DNA of 64,000 nt from Pseudomonas silvicola (GTDB lineage: Bacteria > Pseudomonadota > Gammaproteobacteria > Pseudomonadales > Pseudomonadaceae): contig NZ_CP093282.1 of assembly GCF_026651855.1 (NCBI RefSeq), positions 20,881 to 84,880 on the forward strand, given 5' to 3'. The stretch's first letter is position 1. The number at the start of each line of letters is the position of its first letter. The notes under the pieces are model-generated. The model was not told the origin of the DNA, did no database searches, and saw only the letters and a program-made list of their open reading frames with translations. The position numbers and the translations under genes were made by a program. Shown one piece after another: positions 47,676-58,370 of this stretch.

Positions 47676-49104
47676 AAAGATCGCTCCAAGGTTCTACGTA
47701 CATTTCTTTTTCGATGACGATTTGAAAGCTGGTACCAGGCTCTAAAGTTACGGTCGGTACCACGTCCAGGTACTTCGAAACCAGCGGCGACATTTGATCG
47801 CGCGCGTTCTGGCCGACTGTTCCCGCGTAGGTATCGTCGTCTTCGCCAGACCCGCTGTAGCTTGTTTGGCTGCCCACCAGGGCATAGGCAGCAACACCGA
47901 AGAACTGCGCCCAGAAGTGATAGTTCGTGTCACCCTCGATGGCCCCTACCCCTTCGGTGTCAGCTGCCGACGCGGTGAAGTCGACCTTGTTGCCATTGGG
48001 CAGCACGGCTTCCCGAACGGTGAATGCCGAACGATTGGACAGGACCGCATTAGGGCCTTTGAACCGAATGTTCTTGATGTTGATTTCCGTCCCTTTCGGG
48101 AAAATCACATACTGGCGGGTGGTGTCGTAAACATCATTTGAAACGATGGCCTTGAGCGAACTCCCCATGTAATCAGAAATGCTTTTCTTCATCAGCGTTG
48201 TGCGAATTTCAGTTCCTGGTGGAACTTTGATTTTCCCTGCAATATCCGCGTTGTAGGCATTGTCCTTGGTATACCCAACGACATCGGCCGGTGGTTTGCT
48301 GAAGCCTTGATTTACCTTTGCCAGCTCCGCACGGGTTGCCGCTGCGCTATCCGACATAGGAGGCCGTCCAGCGGTCGCCTGCGCCACGCCAGCTGCCCCG
48401 CTGGCCGCCAACGTGCGGCGCAGCTTCTGCGCCTCCACAATGCGCGCCTGAACCTCCTTGCGGCGTTCCTCCAGGCTCGCACCCTCGGTAAAAGGCCGGT
48501 TCAGATAATTGATCTGGGCGGTCATATCGCCACCTGCAGGTGCCTGCTCGCCTGCCCCAGATGCGGTAGCACCGGCCAGAACCGGCGCCGCCGGGGCGGC
48601 AGCCGCGGTGCGCACGCCAGCCCCGGTGCTGGTCGATTTGTTCCCCATCGAGAACTTCCAGCTGCCCTGCGAGGCCTTCAGCGCACGGATCTGCTCGGAA
48701 GCTTTCCACTTGCGAACCGCCTTGGTTTCCTCGTCTTCCTCGATGCCCTTGCCCTGCCCTGCCTGCTTTTCTCCAGGCAGCAGTCCTTGCAGGGACTGCT
48801 CCAGGCCCGCCCGGGTTGTCGCCTGGGGCTTGCCATCCTGGGCGGCTGCGCTAGGTTTCCGATTCGCCATCAACTGCTTGAACTGGTCCTGCGGATCCTT
48901 GCTTTCAGCCGGCTGAGTCGCCTTCGCCTCGGGCGGCGCCGGAGGTGGCGCACGTCGCCCTGTGGCCTTCATGTAGACGTTGAACAAGGTCAGCACTACG
49001 AGCAGCGCGAACACGCCACCAAAGGCAACGGCGAGCCACGTTTGCATCTTTTTCTTGTACGTCGAGGGTTTTTCCTCAACGCGCGGAGCGCTTTCCTGAG
49101 TCAT
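47656..49104 (-). CDS. virB10: VirB10/TrbI (second pass)
   Basis: Copy of 5,216-6,664. Confidence 0.92.
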   Translation of the reverse strand: MTQESAPRVEEKPSTYKKKMQTWLAVAFGGVFALLVVLTLFNVYMKATGRRAPPPAPPEAKATQPAESKDPQDQFKQLMANRKPSAAAQDGKPQATTRAGLEQSLQGLLPGEKQAGQGKGIEEDEETKAVRKWKASEQIRALKASQGSWKFSMGNKSTSTGAGVRTAAAAPAAPVLAGATASGAGEQAPAGGDMTAQINYLNRPFTEGASLEERRKEVQARIVEAQKLRRTLAASGAAGVAQATAGRPPMSDSAAATRAELAKVNQGFSKPPADVVGYTKDNAYNADIAGKIKVPPGTEIRTTLMKKSISDYMGSSLKAIVSNDVYDTTRQYVIFPKGTEINIKNIRFKGPNAVLSNRSAFTVREAVLPNGNKVDFTASAADTEGVGAIEGDTNYHFWAQFFGVAAYALVGSQTSYSGSGEDDDTYAGTVGQNARDQMSPLVSKYLDVVPTVTLEPGTSFQIVIEKEMYVEPWSDLYAKYVD

Positions 49105-49113
49105 AGCCCCTCC

Positions 49114-49953
49114 TTAAAACTCGCCGTTGGTTTTGCTATCGGAACGAGCAATGTTGATTTCCGACTTGTCCACGCGGAGCGTGAATTTCGGGTAGATGCC
49201 GGACACGACATACATGCCGTAGGCATCGTCGTACTTGGTGGGTACCACAGCGTTTTTCCCGCCGACTTCTGTCTCCACGGACATCAGGCCGCGATTAGGC
49301 TGATACAGGCGGATGTAGGTGAAACGGCCATCGTCATAAACGTCAGAGACCAGGTTTTCAGCGGCGAAACCCTTGCCTTGGTCCCACTTGTAACGGGTGT
49401 AGATGTGGTAGCGGAAACGACGCAGCGCCTCCATGACGGCCTTCTTCTTGTCGGCATCTGCTTCCTGCCGTTGGGCGGTCAATTGGGACTGCATCTGCTG
49501 AACCTGCATGCCGCTTTGCGCCGCGCCCTGGGCGATCCTGGACGATTGCCCGTTCAAGGCGGCACGCGCGCCTGGGGTGAAGAACATCCCATCAGCGACA
49601 ATTTTCACGCAGGTGTCGTTCTGGTTAACTGGGCCACGGGTTGCAATGACATCGTAGGCATTGCCATCGTTGGTCCAGATCCGCACAACGCCGGTACGGC
49701 CCTGCTCTGTATCGCTGTTGGGCTTAACGACAACCTGGTTGGCTGCGCCTTCCACGGTCCACAGCTCGGAGCTGGAAACGGGGTCTGTCACGTTGTCGGC
49801 GGGCAGCTCGATACGGGTACCCAGATACATCGCGCTGGTGATATTCAGAACGGTGTCAGGTTTCCAGTGAACTACTCGGCAAGTGGCGGCCTGGGCTGAG
49901 AAAGCCGCCATCATCAGAGCGCTGATTCCAAAGAGAGAGAGTGTCTTGTTCAT
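49114..49953 (-). CDS. virB9: VirB9/TrbG (second pass)
   Basis: Copy of 6,674-7,513. Confidence 0.92.
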   Translation of the reverse strand: MNKTLSLFGISALMMAAFSAQAATCRVVHWKPDTVLNITSAMYLGTRIELPADNVTDPVSSSELWTVEGAANQVVVKPNSDTEQGRTGVVRIWTNDGNAYDVIATRGPVNQNDTCVKIVADGMFFTPGARAALNGQSSRIAQGAAQSGMQVQQMQSQLTAQRQEADADKKKAVMEALRRFRYHIYTRYKWDQGKGFAAENLVSDVYDDGRFTYIRLYQPNRGLMSVETEVGGKNAVVPTKYDDAYGMYVVSGIYPKFTLRVDKSEINIARSDSKTNGEF

Positions 49954-50726
49954 TGGGCTTTACCTTCTGGGCCATTGTTGGCTGATGGATCGTCGATAAC
50001 GTCTTGCTGCACGATTTCAACCCCGACCGGGTTAACGCGCAGCCACTTCTGGGAATGGGTAGCCAGTTCCTTCTTGGTCAGAAGGCGCCACTGGGCACGC
50101 ATGATTTTTTGTTTAACGCCACCTTGTTTAACAATACCGGCGGCCGTTTTGGTGATTTCGGTGTAATGGATATTGGAGCGAACCATCTCCCCCTTCTTCT
50201 TGTTGAACACCGCTGGAATAGTGTCGTAGTGGTCGGCAAAGCCCCACACAATCTCTACACGGTCGGCGTTCTTGTTCGCTTCAATATCCGTGGCTTTTTG
50301 CGCGGCATCAAAGCCACCGTCTTGTGTGCTAGTGAAACTGTTGTACATAGGCTGCGACATAAAGACCCCGGCAATGCCAAAGTCTTTGCGCACCGTCTCA
50401 GGCTGAACGCCGTAACGGGACTTCACGAACAGCTCAAAGGCAGAGTCGATAGTTGAACGGAAAAACTGCGTCTCGTCGCCGGGTTTGAACTCACCAACAT
50501 CAGACGTGCCGTCCGGGTAAAGTTTGACAAACACGACCTCTTTGTTCGTTTGAGCCAATACGAAATTTTCGTGATTCTGGTACTGCTGGAAGCCGATGTA
50601 GCCCAGCATTGCAATAACCACCAGGAACCAACGGTTACGGTCAGCGCGCAATTCCGAATTTTTCTTCGGGACGCTGCTGCTCCGGTCGGTCTTTGTGAAT
50701 TCTTTATCATCCATAGCCGCAGTCAT
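49950..50726 (-). CDS. virB8: VirB8 (second pass)
   Basis: Copy of 7,510-8,286. Confidence 0.85.
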   Translation of the reverse strand: MTAAMDDKEFTKTDRSSSVPKKNSELRADRNRWFLVVIAMLGYIGFQQYQNHENFVLAQTNKEVVFVKLYPDGTSDVGEFKPGDETQFFRSTIDSAFELFVKSRYGVQPETVRKDFGIAGVFMSQPMYNSFTSTQDGGFDAAQKATDIEANKNADRVEIVWGFADHYDTIPAVFNKKKGEMVRSNIHYTEITKTAAGIVKQGGVKQKIMRAQWRLLTKKELATHSQKWLRVNPVGVEIVQQDVIDDPSANNGPEGKAQ

Positions 50727-50735
50727 ACGACCCCC

Positions 50736-51941
50736 TTACTTCAGAAATTTACGGATAGCCAAGTTCGCTGCCGTGCCCAAGCCACCGCTCAGGCTTCCAA
50801 CGCCACTTGCGAGAGTTCCTGCGAACACGAATGACGAAAGAACAAACAAGATGGCAATAATCAGCATCACAGCCGCATCACCGACCAGATACATATTTTC
50901 TTTTGCAATCTGAACTACCTCACCAACGCTGCCGTAGCCGCCGCCTGAGAAACTTACGCCAAGCGATTCCAGGATGGCCTTGACCGTGATTGCAGCAACA
51001 ACCATAGTTGCCTTGATAACAATCAGCAGGACGACAAAACCCGTAAAGAATTTAAACCACCCATCGAACAATGGGCGAGTAGCGGGCAACAGCAGGAATG
51101 GAACGAAAATAATCCCAATCACCTTTGACAAGGCATACCCGAAGTCTGCCCACATTGCTGCCAAATATGCAACCAAGTCAAGCAAGGTGCCAGCAACCAT
51201 CCAGATCCAGTAATACCCCATCAGGCGCACGGTATCAAAGAAACTTAAATCTTCCAGAACAACTGCCGCCATGGATTTATGAATCCACTGCGCAAGAAAG
51301 AAGTTATCCGTATTACCTACTAGGTATTGCTGATAAGCATTGGACAGACCTACACCGATACCCCAGACCGCCTCAGTAAAGGCGTTGTATCCGCCCATGA
51401 TACCGAAACAAGCAAACCACCAGAGAATGAAGGTCAGGTGTGACTCCATCTGATAGCCACCCCAGATAAACTTGGCAACCTCAATAACAATGCCAATTAC
51501 CGAAAAGGTCAGGAACATCATCCAGGTGTAGGTATATATGTCGCCGCTTGTATCGTTCATCACGCCATTTACAAAATCGGCTAGCGCACCACTGAAGATG
51601 CCTCGCATTGCTTCCGACAGCGCCGCATTGGCTGGCTGCATGACAGCGAGCGGGGCAAAGAACACCAGCACCATCGCCAGCGCCATTGCGATCTTTTTCC
51701 GCCACTTGGCGGACACCAGCATGACCGGCCCCTGGACAGGCAGCACCTGAACGGGCTGGTAAAGGCCAGTTGCGACATCCAGGCGATACAGAGGGGTGCC
51801 CGCATCACCGGCCTGGGCCACAGGCTCTACAAGCTGCGCGCTCTGCTTGAGGTGTGCCCGACGCTTCCAGACGATGACCGCCGCGATTGTCGTTAGCGCA
51901 ATACCAATGACCATCAGCACGCACAGCAAGAGAGGTTTCAT
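50736..51941 (-). CDS. virB6: VirB6/TrbL-like protein (second pass)
   Basis: Copy of 8,296-9,501. Confidence 0.82.
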   Translation of the reverse strand: MKPLLLCVLMVIGIALTTIAAVIVWKRRAHLKQSAQLVEPVAQAGDAGTPLYRLDVATGLYQPVQVLPVQGPVMLVSAKWRKKIAMALAMVLVFFAPLAVMQPANAALSEAMRGIFSGALADFVNGVMNDTSGDIYTYTWMMFLTFSVIGIVIEVAKFIWGGYQMESHLTFILWWFACFGIMGGYNAFTEAVWGIGVGLSNAYQQYLVGNTDNFFLAQWIHKSMAAVVLEDLSFFDTVRLMGYYWIWMVAGTLLDLVAYLAAMWADFGYALSKVIGIIFVPFLLLPATRPLFDGWFKFFTGFVVLLIVIKATMVVAAITVKAILESLGVSFSGGGYGSVGEVVQIAKENMYLVGDAAVMLIIAILFVLSSFVFAGTLASGVGSLSGGLGTAANLAIRKFLK

Positions 51942-52441
51942 TACTTGGCCCCCCCTTTGCCCAGTGGGCAACGGCGCACGATGTTCAGGGTTTTAGCCCC
52001 TTCGGAACATTCGATGAACCAAGGATCATCCTGGGTTTGGCGCGCGCCCAAGATATGGGTCTGAATCCACCAGCCTTCCTGCACTACGGCCTTTTTGCTC
52101 AGTACGCCTGGCGTCCGGCGAGCACTGAAGTACCCACCGTTCTGCGCGGTCTTCCACTCGGATTGCAGGTCGATCAACTTGGACTCAGCGGCTGATTTGC
52201 TGAGCCCCGCGTAGTGTTGCTCTGCGTATTCGACGCTTCCGCGCGCGGGATACACATTGTTAGCTTTCTTGGTGTACTCACTAACACACGCATCTTTCTC
52301 GCCAACGGTTTTATAACCCTTAGTGCTGCATACCTTGATACCGGCCTGGATCATCTTGGAACGGGCCGCATCATCGGACTTGGTGTCGGCGTATGCACCT
52401 GTCGTAAGTGCCAGAGCCACCACCGCAACTAAAATTTTCAT
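51941..52441 (-). CDS. Secreted protein between virB5 and virB6 (second pass)
   Basis: Copy of 9,501-10,001. Confidence 0.65.
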   Translation of the reverse strand: MKILVAVVALALTTGAYADTKSDDAARSKMIQAGIKVCSTKGYKTVGEKDACVSEYTKKANNVYPARGSVEYAEQHYAGLSKSAAESKLIDLQSEWKTAQNGGYFSARRTPGVLSKKAVVQEGWWIQTHILGARQTQDDPWFIECSEGAKTLNIVRRCPLGKGGAK

Positions 52442-52450
52442 AAGAACTCC

Positions 52451-53314
52451 TTAATACCCGCTCAACTGCGTTTCATCGACAGTTGTGTCTTCTTCTAACT
52501 TCGCTTTGGTTTCGCTCAAGGTCGCCATGCGGCCCTGGTTCTGTAACGCGAACACATGGGAAGGCAGTTGGTTTGAATACTGCAACTGGGCGTTGCTGAT
52601 TGCGTTTTGTTGCTGCAACGCCTCAATGGTCAGCTCGTTTTGCTCGGCCATAACTTGCAAAGTGGCAAGATGGTCTTCGGCCCCCAGAGAAGCGCGCTTT
52701 TCGGCAACCTCGCCATAGCGTGTCATTTGGGTTTCCAGCTCGTTGTTCATATCGTCCACAAACAGGCTTTGGCCCACCGCCAACTGCTCACGTGCATAAG
52801 CCTGGTCTGCGGACGTGGAGGCGGTGCTGGACGATTTGGAATTGAACGGAATCGCCTTGATTGCCTGTTCCAGGGAATTGGCGTTCTCAATGCGCTTGTA
52901 GAGGGTCGCCAATTCCTTACCCTTAGCAACCCACTTGCCGGTACCGAAGTCGACGCCTCCCGAGCCTGGGAACGAATCAATCACGCTGGAATACTTGCCC
53001 ATTAGGGCCGTCCAGTCGCGACGATCCATCATGTTCTTAAGCTGCGTCATTTGACGCAGCATGTGGTTATAGCTGGTCAAGGCCTGCTCATAGGTGGAAA
53101 CCAGTTGCGCGAGCTGGCTTTCCTCCAGCACGGTTTGCTGCATCTGCTCGACATACTGCTGAAGCTGCGTGGAATACTCGGCCACCGACTGCGCGATAGC
53201 CGCGATGTCGACAGTCGGGAAACCCGACGCCTCTACTACTGGGACCATCAAGGATTGAGAACCAATCACGCCGATAACCGCTGCTGCGATTGCACTTCTG
53301 ACCCACTTTTTCAT
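52451..53314 (-). CDS. virB5: VirB5/TrbJ-like protein (second pass)
   Basis: Copy of 10,011-10,874. Confidence 0.85.
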   Translation of the reverse strand: MKKWVRSAIAAAVIGVIGSQSLMVPVVEASGFPTVDIAAIAQSVAEYSTQLQQYVEQMQQTVLEESQLAQLVSTYEQALTSYNHMLRQMTQLKNMMDRRDWTALMGKYSSVIDSFPGSGGVDFGTGKWVAKGKELATLYKRIENANSLEQAIKAIPFNSKSSSTASTSADQAYAREQLAVGQSLFVDDMNNELETQMTRYGEVAEKRASLGAEDHLATLQVMAEQNELTIEALQQQNAISNAQLQYSNQLPSHVFALQNQGRMATLSETKAKLEEDTTVDETQLSGY

Positions 53315-53319
53315 TTCCG

Positions 53320-55917
53320 TTAACTCCTGTTCGCTGGAAAGATTCGTTTAATCATTTCGGCCACCGCCACATCAATATCGGAATGCATATTGAGCATTTC
53401 CCGGACAATTACAGATTCGCTTGGTCGACTTGTTGCAATTACGTGCTCTTCCTTCGCGGTGAACAGGTTCACCGTTTTGGAAATTCCAACTTCGCGCTGG
53501 ATGATGTAGGCCTGTTGCCGCGCCTTGAGATTTGCAATGGCATCGCACTCGCCGTCAGTGAGCGGGAACGCGCGCTGATAGGCCGCTCTGTCCATGTTCT
53601 GGTCGGCCATGAAGATCCAGGTGGACGCGGCTGAGCGCAGAGTCGTCCACTCGTCCAATGCCGCATAGTGTTCTGGGCTCTGGGTCCAGAACCCCATGCC
53701 GCCGTTGTGTTTGAACCAGGTACGGGCCTTGGTAATGGCTCGCTCTGCCGAACCTGGGATGCTGAAGAAGTATTGAGCTTCGTCAATCTCAAGCATTTTC
53801 GGCACCCTGAGATTTGCAGGGTTTTCAAACAGCTTTGTGACGCGGTAGAAAATCTCGTTGATGGCGAGCTGGGCCATCTCCTGCTTGTCCTTTACACCCG
53901 ACAGGTTGTAAGCCGCTACGCGCTTGTTGAGGTGCCCAACGCCGTCGACTTCGTTGTCCATCAGGTTGCCGTACAGGCCGCCCTGGACCCAACGGGCCAG
54001 CTTGGCTTGCAGATTTTGTGACAGGTGGTTGTAAAGCCCTGAAAGGTTCTGCAGTTTGCTATTAGTCATGCCCAAGGTGGCGATTAAGCCCCGGTCCAGC
54101 TCCTGCTGGTCCGTAGCGGACAGCTCCCGCAGGTCCGCGCTGTCGTTAAGCTTCAGCATGATGCGGATTTGGGTGAGCATGTGATGGATGAAATCGCTGT
54201 CGGTGGTACCGTCAGCCATAACAAACGAGTTGAACCCCCGATCTGTCGCGGGGTTTTGCATGCGGAAAATGCCGCCCTCGTCCTGGAAGAACATCGACAG
54301 GGGCTCTGTACCGGGATCAACGTCGATGCTGTGATAGAAGGAGCCTTGAGCCTCTATCGCGGGATCGTTTTCGGTGGCCGGCTGGTATGGAACGCCGTAT
54401 TTGAGGAAATGCCCGGCGACCACGTTCTTCCAGTATGTTTTGCCGGAGCGGGTGGGCCCTACGCCCAGCACCAGGCACTTATCGCCGATGAAGGGCGTGT
54501 AGTAGAACGGCGTGCCGTCCAGGTTCTCCAGGACATACAGCGCTTCTTCCTTCGTCTTGTCGCCCCAGCTTTTGATGCCCTGATGTGAACGGTACGCAAG
54601 CGAGCAGGCACCCACTTGTGAGGCGGTGAATTCAGCACTGCGAAAGCAACGCTTGGGGTAGGCCGGAAGCAACATCGGGAACAGGTCTATCAGGCCCGCG
54701 GACTCCCAGACGACTGCAAACTTCGACTGGGTAAGCGCGGTATTCATATCCTGGCTAGCAGCCCGAAGCTTGCTTGGGTCGCGCTCAAACAGAATCACAT
54801 GGGAATGGAAGGTGTAGTAGCGATCCTCGCTGTCGGCCGCCTCCTCCAGTTCCTCCAGCTTGCCGCGAAGCGCCTTGCTTTGCTGGACCTTCTTTTCGAT
54901 TTCGCTGTTGGTATCGTCACCCTTCAACAGCGACGACAATTTCATTTGGCTACGGTGTAGCTCGTTCTCCTTGCCCGTAATCATCATCGACTTCTCAATG
55001 ACGGACATCGGCTTTGCGCGGGTGACAATCAGGTAATTGCCCTTGGACATGACCGGCATCGCACTGCCGCGAGCCCACATGCCACTGGGCACGTCTTTGC
55101 TCCCATAACCCACCACCGAAGCAATACGGATGTAGACGGGCTCGGGACCTTCGATCTTGAGGCAATCCAGACCGTCGATCATCACTGGATGGACGTCGCC
55201 ATCCATGAGGAACCGATCCCAGTCTTCAACCGGCACCGCCTCAGTCAGCGCACTTTCCAGGTACTCCGGGCGCATGTTGCATACAGCACGACAGAGCGCC
55301 CAGAGCTGCGCAGGGGACTGATGCTCATTGGTTTCCGACAGGTACTGAAGCTTGGAGTCAAGATCCTTCAGGGAGCTGTTCAGCAGGTCGTACTGGCGGC
55401 GCAGCTCTTCCTGCTCGACAAGCCACGCCCCCCAGTTGCTGAACTTGGCTACCAGCGAATCGCGCGCCTTACGATCAAAAGGCGCGGTGAAGAGCATCTT
55501 CATCGCTGATGCGGAGAAAACTTTGTTCAGGTTGGCGGACGTAGGCACGTCCAGCATCCAGAACAGCCTACTGTTGCTCAGTGTCCTTTCCTCGTTGAGG
55601 AAGGCCTGACGGCGGCTGGACAGCAGATCGCTACGCGGGTTTTGGCGCTCCTGCAGATCCACCTTTACCCCCTCGTAGTGCCAGTAGTACTGGGTCACTG
55701 CGGTGTCGGGGTGCTGGGTCTGCAGGATGTTGCGCAGAACGATCGAATGAGCCTGAAGGTCGTCGCTGCTCAGCCCATTCGGATCCGCCCCGGATAGCTC
55801 CAGGGCGCCAAGCAGGCTACCCGCATGCGACAGCAAGAACCGATCCTTCCAAAGCCCGGAGGGATAGAGTTTTTCGTTGACGGGTTCGCCCGCTTTAGCC
55901 TTCTCTGCTGTCGTCAT
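53320..55917 (-). CDS. virB4: VirB4 ATPase (second pass)
   Basis: Copy of 10,880-13,477. Confidence 0.95.
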   Translation of the reverse strand: MTTAEKAKAGEPVNEKLYPSGLWKDRFLLSHAGSLLGALELSGADPNGLSSDDLQAHSIVLRNILQTQHPDTAVTQYYWHYEGVKVDLQERQNPRSDLLSSRRQAFLNEERTLSNSRLFWMLDVPTSANLNKVFSASAMKMLFTAPFDRKARDSLVAKFSNWGAWLVEQEELRRQYDLLNSSLKDLDSKLQYLSETNEHQSPAQLWALCRAVCNMRPEYLESALTEAVPVEDWDRFLMDGDVHPVMIDGLDCLKIEGPEPVYIRIASVVGYGSKDVPSGMWARGSAMPVMSKGNYLIVTRAKPMSVIEKSMMITGKENELHRSQMKLSSLLKGDDTNSEIEKKVQQSKALRGKLEELEEAADSEDRYYTFHSHVILFERDPSKLRAASQDMNTALTQSKFAVVWESAGLIDLFPMLLPAYPKRCFRSAEFTASQVGACSLAYRSHQGIKSWGDKTKEEALYVLENLDGTPFYYTPFIGDKCLVLGVGPTRSGKTYWKNVVAGHFLKYGVPYQPATENDPAIEAQGSFYHSIDVDPGTEPLSMFFQDEGGIFRMQNPATDRGFNSFVMADGTTDSDFIHHMLTQIRIMLKLNDSADLRELSATDQQELDRGLIATLGMTNSKLQNLSGLYNHLSQNLQAKLARWVQGGLYGNLMDNEVDGVGHLNKRVAAYNLSGVKDKQEMAQLAINEIFYRVTKLFENPANLRVPKMLEIDEAQYFFSIPGSAERAITKARTWFKHNGGMGFWTQSPEHYAALDEWTTLRSAASTWIFMADQNMDRAAYQRAFPLTDGECDAIANLKARQQAYIIQREVGISKTVNLFTAKEEHVIATSRPSESVIVREMLNMHSDIDVAVAEMIKRIFPANRS

Positions 55918-55919
55918 GA

Positions 55920-56270
55920 TTAGAAGCCTTGCAGCCAGGACAACAGCAGCGCGATGTTAAACAGGACGATACCGCCGACGATTGCGCGAAGCAGCCAGGC
56001 CAGCGCGGTAGAACCTTGCTTCGGCGCGGCAACCCACAACGCGATAGCGCCGACACACGAAATGAACACGACCAGGATCACGCCAGGGCCGCTGAGCCAA
56101 TCCACCAGCTCCTGGAAGAAGTCGCTAACCATCTGAAGGGGACCACTGCTACTGCCACCAACGTCCACGTCAGAGTTTGCCGCCATGGCGACAGGTGCCA
56201 GCAGCAGCGCTGCCATGTAAAGGGCGACCTGGTTCATCAGCGTCGAGACCCGAAGTGCGATTTTTTTCAT
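55920..56270 (-). CDS. virB2: VirB2-like pilin (second pass)
   Basis: Copy of 13,480-13,830. Confidence 0.82.
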   Translation of the reverse strand: MKKIALRVSTLMNQVALYMAALLLAPVAMAANSDVDVGGSSSGPLQMVSDFFQELVDWLSGPGVILVVFISCVGAIALWVAAPKQGSTALAWLLRAIVGGIVLFNIALLLSWLQGF

Positions 56271-56282
56271 CGTGGAGCTTCC

Positions 56283-56639
56283 TTATGCAATGGGCTTGGG
56301 TTTAAACGAGCCGTCTTCTTGCGGCTCAAGAACGAGCACCCGGCGTCGGGTGCTGCGAACGGTGGTCAGCCTGGCCGGGGCGAATAGCCCGCGCAGCCAG
56401 ACGATGTATGCGTCCGGGTCGTCTTTGTGGACCAGGTACGCAGGGATGAGGATGATGAGGGTGACGGCGGCGCTGACCAGCAGCCCCAGAAGCGTGGGGA
56501 GGTACTTCACGAAAACGAACGTCGCGAAGATCGACAGGAACAAGGTTCCGAAGAAGACCTTCGAAGGAATGCCGAGCTTCTGGTCGCGGTGGGTGAATAC
56601 CGCTTTATTTTCCAGGTTGGTGTTCTTATGCTCGCTCAT
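56283..56639 (-). CDS. virB3: VirB3-like protein (second pass)
   Basis: Copy of 13,843-14,199. Confidence 0.82.
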   Translation of the reverse strand: MSEHKNTNLENKAVFTHRDQKLGIPSKVFFGTLFLSIFATFVFVKYLPTLLGLLVSAAVTLIILIPAYLVHKDDPDAYIVWLRGLFAPARLTTVRSTRRRVLVLEPQEDGSFKPKPIA

Positions 56640-56669
56640 TTTTCTACAACTCCCTGCTGAGATATATAC

Positions 56670-56690
56670 AACGTTATGCGCATATATATA
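56670..56690. promoter_or_regulatory. Operator-like motif before virB3 (second pass)
   Basis: Copy of 14,230-14,250. Confidence 0.6.
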
Positions 56691-56737
56691 CACATATCGA
56701 AGGCTGAGGCAACGACTTTCCTGGTCGAGGCGACCGC

Positions 56738-56983
56738 ATGAGCAGATCAACGCCGACAAACATCACGCTTCCAGTGGATGTCCTGGAAAACACGGATAAG
56801 AGATTTGTGGAGCCGCTTCAGGCCGAAAGCTTTTTCGGCCGACCATCACGCTCGATGGCTATAAGGGCTTTGCTTGAAATCGCACTTGAGAACGGCGCCC
56901 GGTTCCAGCCTAAAAACGCAAAGGACTACCAGACGTTCAAGGAGGAAATGCGCCGGATCCTGACGGATCGCACGGAGGGTTAA
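56738..56983 (+). CDS. Ribbon-helix-helix-like regulator (second pass)
   Basis: Copy of 14,298-14,543. Confidence 0.65.
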   Translation: MSRSTPTNITLPVDVLENTDKRFVEPLQAESFFGRPSRSMAIRALLEIALENGARFQPKNAKDYQTFKEEMRRILTDRTEG

Positions 56984-57213
56984 CTTGGCATCGTCCAATG
57001 ACGCCCATCGACAACGGAGGGAAAACTACCAAGCACCAACGGGTTACGCCAAGCACTTTTGTACCAGAAGCGTAAATTTGTGGATCCATCCACAGAAATA
57101 TGTAGGTTTGCGCTTACAGACCTACAAGGTTCTACAATGTAACCCCTAGGTCTGTCGGCACAAAGACACGCATTCGTGTAGAAGGATCTACACACCCAGC
57201 ACCATGGGCAAAA
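56984..57213. other. Noncoding TGTAG/CTACA dyad stretch (second pass)
   Basis: Copy of 14,544-14,773. Confidence 0.45.
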
Positions 57214-57265
57214 TGCTATCAAAACCCGAGAGCCGGCGCCGCTCCTGGTCAGCAAAATGCAATCA
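57214..57265. repeat. Bipartite element 2 (second pass)
   Basis: Copy of 14,774-14,825. Confidence 0.6.
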
Positions 57266-57268
57266 TTT

Positions 57269-57787
57269 CTACCCCAGCAATCGGCGCTTGCTGTGCTTCG
57301 CCTCCAGGTTGGCGGCGGTCTGGTCGTCTAGCTCAGCCACGCTCAGCAGCCCGATCCGATGCAACACCAGTGCAGCCCCGTTAAGGCGCTCGAAGCGCTG
57401 GTTCCGGGAGTCGGCCAACAAGTCATCTGCCATTTCGGCCCGCGCCTGCTCAAGGTACGCAAGCTCCCGCGCTTTGAGTGCCCCAAGGTAACGCTGTGAC
57501 TCGTCGTCTACGCGCATGGAGACCCCTTCCAGGTACCCCGCGGCCGCACGCTGGCAAAGCAGCACCCAACATGCGAATGGCACGGCGTCCGTGCCAAGGG
57601 TCCAGCGGTTCACTTCCTTTCGCGAGACCCCTACCAGGTCCGCGACCTGGCGGGGGTCCAAGCCTGCGCGGTCCATCATGCTGCGCAGCTCGTCCTTGGT
57701 TGGCACCTCCCAGCTTTCGTAAGGCAGCAGACACACTGCCCGCACGTAGGCCCGCTGGCCCACGGCATATGCTCCACGATCTTCCAT
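57269..57787 (-). CDS. Helix-turn-helix protein, 172 aa (second pass)
   Basis: Copy of 14,829-15,347. Confidence 0.65.
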   Translation of the reverse strand: MEDRGAYAVGQRAYVRAVCLLPYESWEVPTKDELRSMMDRAGLDPRQVADLVGVSRKEVNRWTLGTDAVPFACWVLLCQRAAAGYLEGVSMRVDDESQRYLGALKARELAYLEQARAEMADDLLADSRNQRFERLNGAALVLHRIGLLSVAELDDQTAANLEAKHSKRRLLG

Positions 57788-57820
57788 ATGTATCCTCCAG
57801 GCACGAAAAAGCGTGGGCTG

Positions 57821-58273
57821 CTAAAGCAGCCCATTCTCGGCAAATGAGTAAACGCCCTGCCCAACCACGAAGTGGTCAAGAAGACTGATTTCTACCAGAG
57901 ACAATGCTTCCTTAATCCTCGCAGTCAGAACCCGATCTGCTTGCGACGGTTGAGGGCATCCGCTTGGGTGGTTGTGTGCAATGATCAGCGCGGCCGCGTT
58001 CTCGGACAGCGCCCGTTGAACGATGACGCGCGGATAGACGCTAGCAGTTGATATAGAGCCTTGGAAAAGGCGCTCAAAGGTAATGACCCTGTGCCTGGTG
58101 TCCAGCATGATGACGCAGAACCATTCGTTCGGCTCGTTCATCAGCTCCAGTTCCAGGTAACGTCGCACCGCCTCGGGTGACTCCAGGGACACGCCAGCCT
58201 TACGCATATGAGCCATAAGGATGTCGCGCGCCTTGTCGACAATGCGCAGTTCTTGCTTGGTTAAGCCTTGCAT
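57821..58273 (-). CDS. radC: RadC-family JAB protein (second pass)
   Basis: Copy of 15,381-15,833. Confidence 0.88.
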   Translation of the reverse strand: MQGLTKQELRIVDKARDILMAHMRKAGVSLESPEAVRRYLELELMNEPNEWFCVIMLDTRHRVITFERLFQGSISTASVYPRVIVQRALSENAAALIIAHNHPSGCPQPSQADRVLTARIKEALSLVEISLLDHFVVGQGVYSFAENGLL

Positions 58274-58370
58274 AACAGGAATTCTCCGTCTGATGCTGCC
58301 GAGCAATTCGCCCGGTGTCCCCAGTCTATGCAGCATCAAAGGGCAGCGCAAGCGCTGCCCCCTGGGTATC